From: Xylaria sp. FL1777
Taxonomy: Eukaryota > Ascomycota > Sordariomycetes > Xylariales > Xylariaceae
Assembly: GCA_022578965.1 (NCBI GenBank)
Contig: MU400625.1
Location: 62,001-126,000, forward strand
DNA length: 64,000 nt
Reading direction: 5' to 3'
This document shows positions 11,873 to 25,260 of the stretch, piece by piece. Both the position numbers and the translations under genes were made by a program. Under the pieces are notes generated by a model. That model did not search any database, was not told the DNA's origin, and saw nothing but the letters and a program-made list of their open reading frames with translations. How positions within the stretch are numbered: the stretch's first letter is position 1; each line of letters begins with the position of its first letter.

Positions 11873-13205
11873 TCGCCCATCACTCGTCAAGGTTCCATCG
11901 CTTTCGTCCTCCATCCTTCGATGCAAAAACGCACGAAATATGAATGAATATGAGGAGGCTACTGGAAAAAGGTCACATTACGGACAAACAAGGAATGGTC
12001 ATGGGGCTGGGCTTGTAGTGTACTGACACTGAGAGCCAACTACAAATTTCTACACGTTTTTAATCTGCTGCCATTCCCCTTACATCCCGTGATATTGGAC
12101 ACTCCAATTGCTCTACACCTTTTGTGACAGCCAGACATGGGGGAAAAAAGGTGTCGGAGCAAGGTGGTTAGGGCTTCGATAGCGTGGTAAAGCGCCTCGG
12201 CATGTTACAAAACCCGGGTATCAAGAACTTCGTCAATCGATTAGAATTCTATGATGCATTGTGTGTATGTGTCTTTTACCCTACTGGAAAGCTTTCTGGA
12301 GACCCCCTTGTAGGTTCTGGATGTTGTCTGAGGTACATACAGCGCGCCGGAGCGATAGCCTGAACCCGACGGCCTTCGGGGTTTCTTAAAGACTTTCTAG
12401 CTGTTGGTGCCACGCAGATCAGTCATAGCAGGCGAAACTTTTAGGCTGAGGCTCTTGAGATAAACTCCCCTTACCCGTGCGGACTCTTCCATCATACACT
12501 GAAGCAGGAGAGGAGCCAACCATTCATATCTCTCGATACTATGTTGGTACCTTACCTCTAATCTTGATGTACTAGAAAGAAAACCGCCCGTATATAAGAA
12601 AGGTAATATGTGCCTACTATAGGTCTGGAAGTCACTTTTTCTTCTAATTGGAAACGGATCGGTACAGGTAACGAATAGGCAGGATCGAAGCTGATTCTAC
12701 ACGCACAATTTATATCGTATAAACCCCCCTCTTTAGTGGAATCATGCAATAGGTAGGCGATATACACTGTTTAAACCTGCCAAGATACTCAGTAAGTTTC
12801 AATAAACGCACTCATCAAACTTTATAGCTGACTTCGAGTTCAGATGAGATTTTGAAGAGCTGGAATCTCGCAATTAAACAATTTCAATCTACGTTCAAAA
12901 GTCTTTCGTCACATGAATAGTCAATGGATCACGCCGAACTGTTTCGGTATATTTTCTTTTGCCTATTCACAGTTTACTATGAATGGGGCAGTGATCTCTA
13001 CGATGATATTCTATCTGAAATACGCATCGCTCATCGCGAACAAGAGTGGCCGTCCAAAATATGTGATTTATAATTGGAAATACCGGAAAACGTGGAAGTT
13101 GTAACTGATTAATGATAATATACAATAGAGTATAGTACAGAGCGGAGAGCACCATGGCCCAAATCCAGAACACCCTTCGTTGCAACATGGTAGTTCAAAT
13201 GACTA
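11873..13205. other. Intergenic between uS14 and O-methyltransferase
   Basis: About 1.3 kb, AT-rich towards the right. No coding frame with family similarity. It should hold the 3' ends of the two convergent flanking genes. Confidence 0.5.
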
Positions 13206-14688
13206 TCAGGCGTCGAACACGACTTCGATGACGGCATCGACTGCTCCCTCGGGCTGCACGATGCTCACGATCCGGAACCGCTTGTCGGCCTCGGCGAATA
13301 TGCTCTCCCAGCCACGCCTGCTTCGCTCCTTGCCGTTGAAGCCTATTTTCATCATTATGTCCGCCCCTCTAGACCATACTTGGTTAGCATCGTGGACTTT
13401 ACTTTATCCACTCAGAATGGAAGGATGGGGAGGGGACAGGCGTGGAAGAGAATGCTTACCTCTGTCTCTGGTCACCGAGGTGGTTAGTCGGGCTCAATTC
13501 GGCAAGGACGACTTCGCTGATCCAGACGCGCGTCCCCGCCCTGAGCGCCGGCGCGAGGTTCTTCAAGATCTTCACGGCGTACTGGTCGCTCCAGTCGTGG
13601 AAGATGTGCCGGAAAAGATAGGCGTCGGCCTCGAGCGGCATGGTCTGTGCGAGGAAGTTGTAGCTTGCGAAATGGAGCCTGCCCTGAAGGTCCCCGGGGA
13701 TTTCCGCCGTCTCGATCACCTCCGGCAGGTCGACCGAGGTGGCCCGCTCGACGCCCGCGTAGCGCCGCAGGATCTGCTTGCTCAGGTCGCCGCCCGCGCC
13801 GGCGATGTCGACGATGCTCTTCGGGCAGCGCGCGGCATCCCCCCACGGCACGTTGTCGAGGAAGTACGTGGCGGCGTATCCCGGCGCCCTCGTGGACGTT
13901 CCCATCGAATTTCGAAAGCGTGTGAGACGCGCCGTGTCGTCGGCGATGAAGTCGAAGAACCCCTTCGTCGGATCTGCGATGTTGTCATTCGATATGCCTC
14001 TCTCGGTCCGCTCCGCGACCATCAGGGCTGAGTGGCCCGGCTCTCCGCTCCCAGGGAAGCGCCGCACGCTCTCAACGAACCGTCGCGCGCCGTTGGGGTT
14101 GTCCTCCGCGAGGAGACCGAGCAGATCTTTCATACCCGGCGCCAGTGCGAATAGCGCGGAGATGTTGTTGTGCCTCACCGACACATCTGGCGACGCCTCC
14201 TCGAAGATGCGGTACGCGATCGCCGTCTGGACCACGCGGCGGACATCGTCTAGAGGCATTCCGCAGCGAGCGGCCAGGTCCTCGTACGTGATTGACGAGC
14301 CGGGCGTTGCTGGGATGTGAGAGGCTATGTCAAAGTTATACAAGCAGCCGAAAATCACGATGAAGGCAGGCTAGGTGCTGTAATTAGCGTCGGAATCTGC
14401 TTGGTACCCAGGGAGCGTTGGTGAGCACTAGGGACTACGAACCACGGGAAGGACCAGTGAACCCAGATACAAGAACGGTCCCAGGAGACGGGCCCTCAGC
14501 TCGTCTGCTGCCTCGACGGCCTCAGCTCGAACAGCCTCGAGGGATGCGTCGAGCTTTACCGCGGGCGGAGGCAAGGCGAAGGTGAGCGAGAAGTCACTGC
14601 CTGGTTGGCCTTTGGTTCCGTCTTCTAGGATCTTGACATTCTTTTGGAGGAGCTCTGCAAGCTCGGAAATAGACTTCTCGGATGCCAT
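13206..14688 (-). CDS. Class II-type O-methyltransferase
   Basis: Three exons, 14688-14443, 14370-13460 and 13368-13206, giving 439 aa. Introns are 72 nt (GTTCGT...CTAG) and 91 nt (GTAAGC...CTAG). The layout is that of fungal plant-type O-methyltransferases (Methyltransf_2): an N-terminal dimerisation/winged-helix half (SITYEDLAARCGM, helix-turn-helix-like), then a Rossmann domain with SAM motif I IVDIAGAGGDLS, VDLPEVIE, and FRHIFHDWSD carrying the expected general-base His. The C-terminus is VDAVIEVVFDA. Such enzymes methylate phenolic hydroxyls of secondary metabolites, but the substrate is unknown and no synthase gene is nearby. The exon 1 end has an alternative donor 3 nt away. Confidence 0.88.
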
Positions 14689-15423
14689 GATGAATAGGTT
14701 GGTGTTGCTGTCTTGGGAGATAGTAGACGTTGGTTTTGGGAGTGTCGGTTTGTAGTGATGTTTAAAACAGGAGTTGGGAGGGGAGTATTGATGCCTTTGA
14801 AAACTTTGATAGATGCCATGATGCTGATATCAATCTATATATACGTAAATACACCTAACTACTATATTCTGTATGATTGCTGCTTAAGTTTTCCCCTTCT
14901 TCACTTGTTACGGATTGTCTGGACGGAGGCCCGAGGCCGGGCTATATCCCCGACTCCGGGGTTGGGTACCCGAGTTTTCGGGACGAGGACTTTTGGCCAG
15001 ATGGGGATATAGCTACAATGGGCAATACAGCTAGGTTATTAATAGTATACTTGGATGCCTAACTTATGACTCTTGTTTGACTCATCATCTGGGGTGTAAG
15101 ACCTTATAGCATTATAACCAAGGTATTGTTGAAATATTGGAACAGATTAAGGGTTTTCCCCTTCCCCAGGTACAATTAAGTACGTACCTACTTAGATCGA
15201 TGCTGTAGATAGATGACTAAGTAACTTTGGTGGGGTGTGTGTGCTCATTATCCCCACCTAGGTACCTAGGTATTACTGCGTATAGCCTTAGGGAGCTTCA
15301 TCTCATACACGAAATACCTATACACAAGCGCTGTGCTACGATTCGTGTGCAACATTAATACTCATTTGTGAATTTTAGTACATAATTGATTGTGTCGACT
15401 GCGTTACGTGGTAGAGCAGGATA
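14689..15423. promoter_or_regulatory. Divergent spacer, methyltransferase/cnxE
   Basis: 735 bp between two divergent start codons. It contains a tandem palindrome ACCTAGGTACCTAGGTA (15256-15272), about 155 bp before cnxE. Nothing coding is seen. Confidence 0.45.
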
Positions 15424-17571
15424 ATGGCCGGGGCACCTCTGAGAGTGGCCTTGCTCATCATCTCCACAACCGCAGCCAAAGACCCATCCACCGATGCCTC
15501 ACAGCTTGCCTTAAGCGATGTCCTGGATAGGGAGGGAGGCGGGAAATGGGAGCTCGTCGATACCAAGATTGTATCCGATGTGGTCACCCAGATTCAACGC
15601 CAGATTATGCTATGGGCCGATGTGGCCGCTGAGGACGTCAACCTCATCGTGACCACCGGTGGTACTGGCTTTGCGACCTCAGATAATACTCCCGAGGTAC
15701 GCTTTCGGGTCTCTGCTTATCCAGACGCACTACTTTGACGTGTATGCTCATGCTATCCGTAACCTAGGCTGTCTCGGCTCTGCTACACAAGCAAGCCCCT
15801 GGTCTTGTTCACGGCATGTTGGCCGCTTCCCTCGATGTCACGCCTTGTGAGTTGCTGGAAGCAGCAGGAATCTCGTAATTGGATGTGTAGTCTCCTAATA
15901 TCTGTAGTTGCTATGATGTCTCGCCCTGTGGCTGGCGTGAGAAACAAGAGCGTAATCGTAACACTGCCAGGTTCACCAAAGGGGGCAAAGGAGAATCTGG
16001 AAGCCATCCTCAAGATGTTGCCGCACGCATGCCAGCAAGCGGCCGGTATGGACTCTAGGACACTTCACCAGGGAGGTGTGAAGAAGCTTGAGGCCGACGC
16101 CGGCATCGCTCCTCACACAAAAAAAACACATTTACATGTACACCATGATCATACCTATAATCACGGACATGGACACGGAGATCTAGTCAGACACACACTT
16201 CCCAATGCCAATCTGATATCTAACGATCCGAGCCTTGGACCTAGTAGAAGGAGTCGGGAGTCACCTTACCCAATGCTCTCAGTAGACGACGCTCTGCAGA
16301 AGATCCGAGAACACACCCCCGCCGCTGAAGTAATCACATCAAAAGTCGACACATCTCTCACCGGCCGTGTATTAGCCGAGGATGTCTCAGCACGAGAAAG
16401 CGTGCCTGGATTTAGAGCTAGCATAGTCGACGGATACGCCGTCATGGTGCCGAAGGATGGAAAGTTGAATGGTGTGTTTCCCGTCGTATCAGTCTCTCAC
16501 GCAGCTCCCGACGCATCGGAAGAAGTGAGAGAACTTAAAGAAGGCGAGATTGCGAGGATCACGACCGGCGCACCGCTGCCTCCTGGTGCCACTTCTGTCA
16601 TCATGGTTGAGGACACTGTTTTAAAAACTATGACGGACGATGGCAAGGAAGAGAAAGAAGTTCAAATTGCTGTCGACGACGTTCGCGAAGGAGAGAATGT
16701 CAGAGAGATAGGCAGTGATATCAAAGCGGAAGATGTGGTACTAAGCAAGGGAGAGCTAATCTCTGCCGTCGGAGGGGAGATTGGTCTGATGGCTGCAGTG
16801 GGCGTTGCAGAAGTCAAGACCTTTCGCAAACCTGTGGTAGGCGTCTTGTCGACGGGAGATGAAATCGTTCAACATGACAGAACAGGAGGCTTACGTCTCG
16901 GCGAGGTTCGCGACACGAATCGCATCACATTGATGTGTGCGGCAAGAGAGCAAGGTTTCGAAGTCGTCGACCTCGGTATCGCCGCTGACACGCCTGGCAC
17001 CCTTGAAGAGACCTTACGGGACGCCCTGCGTCGCGTCGACCTCGTCATAACGTCCGGCGGCGTCTCAATGGGAGAGCTAGATCTTCTGAAGCCGACGATC
17101 GAACGCTCTCTCGGCGGAACGATACACTTTGGTCGAGTGGCGATGAAGCCCGGCAAACCGACTACCTTCGCCACCGTCCCCGTGAAGAACAACGCCGGCG
17201 AACGCATCTCCAAGGTCATATTCTCCCTACCAGGAAACCCGGCCTCAGCCCTCGTCACCTTTCACCTCTTCGTCCTGCCTTCCCTGCACCAGATGTCTGG
17301 GATCTCACCCCCCGGGTTAACTAAGGTCCATGTAGTCCTGGCCCATGACTTCCCGCTCGATAAGTCACGGCCTGAATACCATCGTGCGGTGGTCGTCGCC
17401 GATAGCAGTGGGCGGCTGGTGGCGACTAGCACCGGTGGACAGCGCAGCTCTAAAGTTGGAAGTCTCAGGGGCGCAAATAGTCTTTTGTGCTTGCCGAGCG
17501 GCAAGGAACCCTTGAAGAAAGGGGTGCAAGTTGATGCTCTGCTTATGGGGCACATCAGACCTGATATATAA
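15424..17571 (+). CDS. cnxE: Gephyrin-type molybdopterin synthesis protein (MogA-MoeA fusion)
   Basis: Three exons, 15424-15696, 15768-15846 and 15908-17571, giving 671 aa. Introns are 71 and 61 nt. The N-terminal MogA-like domain (residues 1 to about 165) has TTGGTGFATSDNTPE, TPFAMMSRPVAGVRN and LPGSPKG; the C-terminal MoeA-like domain (about 240-671) has SIVDGYAV, TGAPLPPGA, STGDEIV, RDTNRITL, TSGGVSMGE and FSLPGNPASA. In the family the first domain adenylates molybdopterin and the second inserts molybdate, yielding the cofactor needed by nitrate reductase and xanthine dehydrogenase. Domain order is that of fungal CnxE and animal gephyrin. The linker holds a His-rich stretch (HLHVHHDHTYNHGHGHG). 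All signature motifs look intact. Confidence 0.96.
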
Positions 17572-18423
17572 GGCGAATGGGTCGATCGTCTCTTTTTGGT
17601 GTTATGTCCTGCGTTAGTATACACAATCTAACTACTCGACTAAGCCTGGAAAAATGACCTTTTGGCTCCTGCAATTAGTCTACAGGGACGTTTTGTAATC
17701 AATATTAATTGAGCTTGTTTTTGAGGGAAAAGGGTTGAGGGTTCTGGCATCGGAAAACGGAGTCCCCTGTACCACATTTGCCCTACAAGACGGAGTCCTC
17801 TCTATAACCCATAAATGAAACCTGCACAAAATTATTAATTGCAATTAATTTTCTAACCTTTACCACTTATTTGATGTAATGGGATGTCATTTACATCAAC
17901 ATCATTATACAGGATTTTGTTCAACTGGAATAAAGTGAGCGAATGTGAGCAATTACTATTAATAGACGGAGACGGAGTACGAAACGGAGAGGAACGGTCG
18001 CACCGTTTATATTATACGGACAAATAACTGCGGGAAAAGAAAAAAAAAAAAACCAACATTTGTCGCATAAAACTCCAGCGAAATTCACATAGGAACTCAA
18101 AGGATTTCATATCACGTAAACTTAGGCTAGCAATCTCCTAACCATCTTAAAAGATATCGGTCGTCAGCAAATCCTATGGATAGGTAGCTGAAGTGTATAC
18201 CCCATCGCAGACAACAACGTAGATGGAGCAGTATGCCCAGGGCCCCGATCCCGGCCCCGGCAGCGACAGCGACAACGATGCAAACGAGTACGATATTAAT
18301 TTCCCCAGAGCTCAGAGGGCCAGGCGACGGCAAAAGCTGAGGACTCGCGAGCCTTACGTACGCCACAATCACATCCTTGGCCTTTGAACAATAGCATGTA
18401 CCGGGACTGACCATGATGGCCCA
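17572..18423. other. Intergenic between cnxE and HET gene
   Basis: 850 bp. It has an AT-rich core (17820-17960), an A12-type run near 18040 and small CGGAG repeats at 17968-17992. A 120-codon minus frame at 18127-18489 has one hydrophobic stretch but overlaps the start of the HET gene and has no family signal. Confidence 0.45.
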
Positions 18424-20559
18424 ATGAAGCCGTGGCGTTACTTTCACCTCCCACGGGGTACCTCTAGCAGTAACCAGCGGGCTACTCATGAGATCGAGTC
18501 AGACTCTGAGAGCGAGAGGGTGAGACGCGAGGAGATCATCCTCCGACCTACGGTAGCTGTATCCACGGGAGAGCTTGGAAACGACGGGTATCTCGGACTC
18601 GAAAAACAGGCTAGAGATCACCTCCATGCGGAAAGGGAGACTCCCTCCATTGCTCCTCACAGCTGTTCATACTGTAGTGACGTTCGACTTGATTTGCGGA
18701 CGTACATAGAGAGTGGACAGACCGCACTCGATATACGTCGTCTTCGACTCGGTGCAGAGAAAGGCTGTTTACTATTCTCTTCGCTTCTCAGAGATGTCGA
18801 CGACGTCTTAAGCGACGTGTCAGCATTGCCTAGTGATCGCATCATTACTAATCTATCTAGCTCGACCATCCACTTCTACTCAAATATAGTAGGCGAAATT
18901 GGCCATTTTGACCTTTATGCAGTTCCAGGTATGTCGCATCGTTTCAATGCTAGTGTTTTTCTCTCCTGCTTTCCATCATCGCCAGGGGCAACAACATCCA
19001 CCGAGTTCGTCCACCACCGGCATCCACCTAATCTGGCGCCGAACTCCCAACTCAGTTTCGACAGGCTGAAGGGCTGGCTTGGCGAGTGCCATTCGAAGCA
19101 CGCCACGTGCAAGTCGTTCCAGATCGAATACATGCCCAGGCGCCTGTTGGAAGTGACGGGGAGCATCGAGTGTCCGAGAGTACGGTTATGCACAGATCCG
19201 CCTATTGCCCCGTACACGACTCTCAGCTACTGCTGGGGCCGAGATCAACTCTCGAAAACAACGAGGGAACGCTTAGAACAATACAGGCGTGATATTCCAT
19301 TTCCCGAGCTTTCCAAGACGGTCCAAGACGCGGCGAAAGTCACACTGGGCGTTGGTCTGAAGTATCTATGGGTCGACGCTCTGTGCATAATCCAGGACGA
19401 CGACGACGACAAACAGGAGGAGATTTCCAAGATGCACCTGGTGTACCGGGGCGCGTTCTTCACAGTCGCCGCGTCCAGCGCCGCGTCAAGCTACGACGGC
19501 TTTCTGCATCCTCGCATAAAATACCGACCGACGAAGCTCGCCGCAAGGATGGACGACAACGTCTTCACGGAAGTGCTACTCTCGCCGGAATACGGGGGGT
19601 TTGCGTCCTCGGACCCCCTGTTCCTCCGGGGCTGGACGTTCCAGGAGACGCATCTTTCCACCCGCATTGCGGCGTACGGCCAGCGCGAGATGATCTTCTG
19701 CTGCCTCGAGGATGCGCACAGCGACGGGGGCGCAGACAAGCCCGTCGCTACGCAGGCCTTTTCCGGCGCCTTGGACCCCGGGAACCTGCGGTTCGGTTCC
19801 CTGGGTCATCCGCACAGCTGGGCGCACATCGTCAGCCAGTATTCCCGCAGGAGCCTGTCGGTGGAATCTGACAAACTCCTGGGCATCGCGGCGCTCGCCG
19901 AGGAATATTCGCTGACGAAGGCCGTCACGGATTACCTTGCTGGCATCTGGAGAGAGGGGTTTCTCCTCCACTGCCTGTGGAAGGTAGCGCCATTTCGCGT
20001 GCAGCGCCCGTCGAAATACGTTGCGCCGTCGTGGTCGTGGGCTTCCGTGATAGGTTTCATAGCCTATCCCTGGGCAGAAGGACTTTTGCCTTCCGACATA
20101 GAGATCCCATGCGTACTCTTGGACGTGAGTACCACGCTGACTTCGTCCTACCGGTTCGGAATGGTGACGGGAGGTTTCATGAGCATCCGCGCTAGGAGTC
20201 GGGGGCTGGTTTGGTGGAAGCTCGACACCGACAGGATTGGAAGTATTCCATATGGTCGGGCGGCGGCCCTCACTGCGTTCCAGTCGACGGATGTGCCAAG
20301 CGGAGATGCTCAGATCAGGTGCGAAGTGGACATCCCGACGGAGTGGCCTGCTAATACATACATACCGCTGGTAGGTGTGGAAATATGCACCGTTAGGAAT
20401 ATGGATCGTATAAAAGCGTTTGGTCTTGTGCTCGAGCGCATCGACGCCGACTCGTATCGTCGAGTCGGGTGGTTGACTGTGTATGACGCAGATAACCACG
20501 AGTACTGGTTTGACGATGAACTCGGACTCGCTGTGTGGAAGGACATGTTAATCAAGTAG
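18424..20559 (+). CDS. HET-domain (heterokaryon incompatibility) protein
   Basis: An uninterrupted 711-codon frame, but 18929-18985 looks like a 57-nt intron (GTATGT...GCCAG) whose length is a multiple of three; removing it gives 692 aa and joins LYAVPG to ATTSTEF. The HET domain (PF06985) is clear: YTTLSYCWG, then FPELSKTVQDA, LKYLWVDALCIIQDD and VYRGAFFTVAA. Further on FLRGWTFQETHLSTR and PSWSWASV are the usual downstream HET blocks. Family members trigger cell death on fusion of genetically different hyphae. The N-terminus is charged and has no recognised domain. This copy appears complete, and the region 19.4-20.0 kb is more GC-rich than its surroundings. Confidence 0.93.
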   Translation: MKPWRYFHLPRGTSSSNQRATHEIESDSESERVRREEIILRPTVAVSTGELGNDGYLGLEKQARDHLHAERETPSIAPHSCSYCSDVRLDLRTYIESGQTALDIRRLRLGAEKGCLLFSSLLRDVDDVLSDVSALPSDRIITNLSSSTIHFYSNIVGEIGHFDLYAVPGMSHRFNASVFLSCFPSSPGATTSTEFVHHRHPPNLAPNSQLSFDRLKGWLGECHSKHATCKSFQIEYMPRRLLEVTGSIECPRVRLCTDPPIAPYTTLSYCWGRDQLSKTTRERLEQYRRDIPFPELSKTVQDAAKVTLGVGLKYLWVDALCIIQDDDDDKQEEISKMHLVYRGAFFTVAASSAASSYDGFLHPRIKYRPTKLAARMDDNVFTEVLLSPEYGGFASSDPLFLRGWTFQETHLSTRIAAYGQREMIFCCLEDAHSDGGADKPVATQAFSGALDPGNLRFGSLGHPHSWAHIVSQYSRRSLSVESDKLLGIAALAEEYSLTKAVTDYLAGIWREGFLLHCLWKVAPFRVQRPSKYVAPSWSWASVIGFIAYPWAEGLLPSDIEIPCVLLDVSTTLTSSYRFGMVTGGFMSIRARSRGLVWWKLDTDRIGSIPYGRAAALTAFQSTDVPSGDAQIRCEVDIPTEWPANTYIPLVGVEICTVRNMDRIKAFGLVLERIDADSYRRVGWLTVYDADNHEYWFDDELGLAVWKDMLIK

Positions 20560-22160
20560 AAGGGACTGCTGACGTCGTCATGGAGACCCTGTGTGTCGGA
20601 TCTAAATCAGAAGAAGTTGCTAAGACACTCCTAATAAAATGTAAAATGCTTTTCCATATTCTCGACCATCGATAGCCGGGTCATATTTTGATATTCGGGA
20701 AACAGGTACTTTACGCTGAGCGTAGTGACACCATTAGGAACTTGTCTTGCATGAGGTAGCATGTAGTAATTGCATCTATAGCCTCCATCGCTAGCTTTGA
20801 GGTCTTACGATGAAAGTAAGCCCCGTATCTGCATGCTGCGATCACATCCCACTGCCATCGAGGTAATCAGCCACTCGACACGAGAAGGATTGTGGCTGTC
20901 ATAGGATGGATTCATTAGATAGATCCTTCATCCAACGTCCAACCTTAGAGAAGACCACTCAAAGGTATGTCGTCTTAATTTAAACATCAACCAGCACAAA
21001 TCCTTGGACGCCCTTCAGACCGACCTTTCTTGGCGGTCATCTTTATTTACGCCACTCATTCATTCACCTTTCAGACGAGCTATGAAATCAAACAGCAGGA
21101 TCATAACAAGCAAGCAAACTCGCGCCTCTAGAAACTTCTCGAGATAATGAGTCAGCAAACGCCTCGGTACCGAGCGTTCAATATCGCATACAACTATGGA
21201 AGAGCTGGTACAGAATCCTCGTTTAGAATCCAAAAATGGAACGCGTGATACCACCTTTTTAATTGTGTGGCGGCAAAACGGAAGAAGCGGTCAGATTACG
21301 GTTGTACTTGCTCGATTTTATATAGAACATTGTATTGCACCTCAAAGGGTATATCTAGCATCCCAATGAAACAACACATTGAACCTTTTAAGAATTAGTG
21401 CTTTAGATAATTACGGTTTTATATATCATCCACTACTAAAGAATACAGCGGTAAGCTATGTGCCACTATATTCTCTCACCTCGCCTTTTTTTTTGAGCCT
21501 CGAGGGATGAGCAACAATATGCGTCAACGGGCAAAATAGAGCGAATCAAGCCCAAAATCTGCCTTGCTCTCTCATATGATAAATATTGGTTAAACCATGT
21601 TAACTTAAGGTCGAATTTGTAGTTACGGTAACGTTGGGAGGTTCTCCGAGGCGTGTTCAGATCATCTGAATATACATGTGATGATCGCTTCTGGAGAGTG
21701 CAATGGTTCACTTGCTTCATATGATCGCTACTACACACCTCCGCGAGAAAAAGTTTATTCCTACATGGTATTCGTGCGTTTACTTCTTAGCTATCAGCCA
21801 ATTAGCTGTGCCATGTTCTTGAGCCACAAATCCCACGCCTCAGGCAACTCGGTCCGCCCAGATTTGACAACATTTGCTAGTAACCACCCTAGAGGATGGC
21901 TAGCTGTGCTCAAAAAAGAAAACCGAAACTGTTGCCCATCAGGCAAGGCGACGTCTTCTAGTGTCTCCTCAGCTTGACTTCATCGTGTAGAGTATGTGAT
22001 CACATGTGTAAAATTGAGACATGTTTGATGCAGTGACTCATTATGGGAATATGTAACCATGGAAAGCTCAGTAAACATGCAGAGCTACCTCAGACCTGGG
22101 AGGTGTTGTGTCATCCCTTTCCTATTCCCCTCTAGATCCTTCCAAGTATTGAGCCATTGT
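20560..22160. other. Intergenic between HET gene and uL14
   Basis: 1.6 kb of AT-rich sequence. Frames at 21060-21254, 21466-21738 (-) and 21678-21977 (+) lack motifs and overlap one another, so none is called. Confidence 0.5.
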
Positions 22161-23284
<1,124 letters not shown>

Positions 23285-25260
23285 CTTGCTCGGCTGTAAC
23301 GCTGGTCGTGATGCTTGTGGTTGACACTAGGTGATTCTGGTGGTGATGCTGATGGTATTGCTGCGGAGCTTAATTATTTTTGGTGTTGTTAAAAATTGGT
23401 GGGGGAACGGTTATCATCGATAAGTTATCAGCCCCCGTGGCTTGGTAGGTGGCTTGGCAAGTGGGAGCAGCAGCTGCAAGCGAGAGGGCGGTCACAGAAG
23501 GCAGAACCCGGTGCGACTGCCGCACCGCCATGATGAGTCAGCAGAGACATTCATACTCCATATTGCTTTGTAGCAAGTGAAAAGCCTCCGGCTACATGTA
23601 GGAAAGCGCGTTTTAAAACAACATTACCGATGCCCCAAACCGCAAGTTACTTACACGTTAGTAAACTTCAAAGATCCATCCCTTTCCACATCTTTTCCTC
23701 TCCTTACCTGTCATAGTTAAGTTATGTTTACTTCTACACCGCTGTAGCTCCAACAAGAGTGTAAATAAGTTTACAGTACTAATAGTGGCAATATATGGCT
23801 GCTTTCGATATTCAATCCCTCTTGAGATCTGGTTTTGACAATAGTCCTAGAATCACCTATTGCAACTACAACCCTTCAGTAGTTCAAGTGCCCTGCATAT
23901 TACTACGTACTTAAGCTAACTAACCTTTAATCAAGTATCCTATGGCAGCATTGTCATTACGTAACGTAACCTTTGATGACTTGCGCTAGTGTAGAAGTAC
24001 CGAAAAGGAACACCACTCCATTTGATAAAGATCTAGGCTATGCTTTGCAAAAGGGAAAGAAAGGTCACCAACCTAGGTACATTAAGAGTTATACGAAAGA
24101 CACCGCTGCAAAGCAGCCTAAAGAATGTTAGGAAGGTTAAACGTTTGAAATGAGGCACTGTAGTTTGATATGTAGCTGTAAAAAGGAATCAATCCTCGTA
24201 TAGCTGAGTTTGATATCCCTCTACATCTATACTCCTCTACTATGACAGTCTATGAGGAAAATCAGTGTTTTTTTTAAGAACGTTCTAGTTAGACTGTATG
24301 TAGGAACACTTCTCTCTACCTCTTTATGGCACTTGGGCACCCGGGCAACTAGTTCCTAGAAGAATATAAGAATTACGAATCAAATTACGTTTATAAAGAT
24401 TAAAACTCTTTTTTTTTTTTGAACTATTTTGAATTTTGTATGCTGCGTGCTGGCTGAACCTCTAGAGTTGCGGCTCTAGTACAATAAAAGTATGAATTGT
24501 ATTCCATCGGCCGTGTTCGATAGCCTTAAAGTAGACAGACCATGTGAAGTCTCAAGATCATGACCAAAAATCCTACAAAAATATCTATTGTCGGGTAACA
24601 CGATCTAGACCAAAGGGAAACTAACGGTGGTTCATTTAGCTATGATTATTCGTATACGGTATGACGAAAATCAAAATCATCGCATTATGTCATTGGGTAG
24701 CTCTAGCTCGTCAGTAGATTATCATTTATAAGCGTAGGAAAATTCAAGCCCTATCAGCCCTATATGATCTTCTTCAGGCAATTTACGAATGCGGAGGGTC
24801 ATGGCCAGGCCTGGAATTGACCAAGGATCTATAAAAAGCGCTTACTACGCATCCGTATCTGCCCGTACTCCCAATGACCTATGGGGAAGACGCATTGATT
24901 GACCTGCCTTTTATGAAAAGTTCAATACGATGCTAAATGCTGCAGGGCACTCATATGGGTGTATTGATGCGATGTGTACGACAGTAAGTAAATATACAAT
25001 AACAACTGAAGTGTAAGGATCAAGTAAACAACCACAATTCCTGTGCCATAGCTAAGAATAATATCTCGTGCGGCCGCATCCAGACCGTAGCAGCAGACAG
25101 AAGGATGTTACTCGTTCTGTAAGCCCTAGTGCTTCAAAGCCAGGACAGAGGGAGCTCACCTATATAAGAGCTTGGTATTCGTGCAATACCTCCATCTCCA
25201 TCTAACCTATCTACTTATCTATCAAATCTAATTCCCCGAAAGAGATCACCAACAATTAAG
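23285..25260. other. Intergenic, promoter sides of uL14 and secreted protein
   Basis: Nearly 2 kb without a credible coding frame. It is strongly AT-rich between 23.7 and 24.9 kb with T-runs at 24268 and 24408. It contains a CCTAGG palindrome at 24072-24077. It should contain the promoters of both divergent flanking genes. Confidence 0.5.
25161..25168 (+). promoter_or_regulatory. TATA box of the small secreted protein gene
   Basis: TATATAAG lies 93 bp before the ATG at 25261, with a pyrimidine/A-rich leader (25180-25258) between, a common arrangement for strongly regulated fungal secreted-protein genes. Confidence 0.5.

Noticed and set aside
13180..14031. 283-codon plus-strand frame
   Set aside because: It lies opposite the O-methyltransferase exons, which have clear SAM motifs and introns in phase; the GC-rich antisense frame is a shadow.
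15805..15907. Upstream in-frame extension of the long cnxE frame
   Set aside because: It reads through the second intron; the spliced form restores TPFAMMSRP, the conserved family sequence.
18127..18489. 120-codon minus-strand frame with one hydrophobic stretch
   Set aside because: Overlaps the 5' end of the HET gene, lacks any recognised motif and a convincing start.
19576..20499. 307-codon minus-strand frame
   Set aside because: Antisense to the HET gene; no domain, His/Arg/Pro-rich composition typical of a shadow frame.
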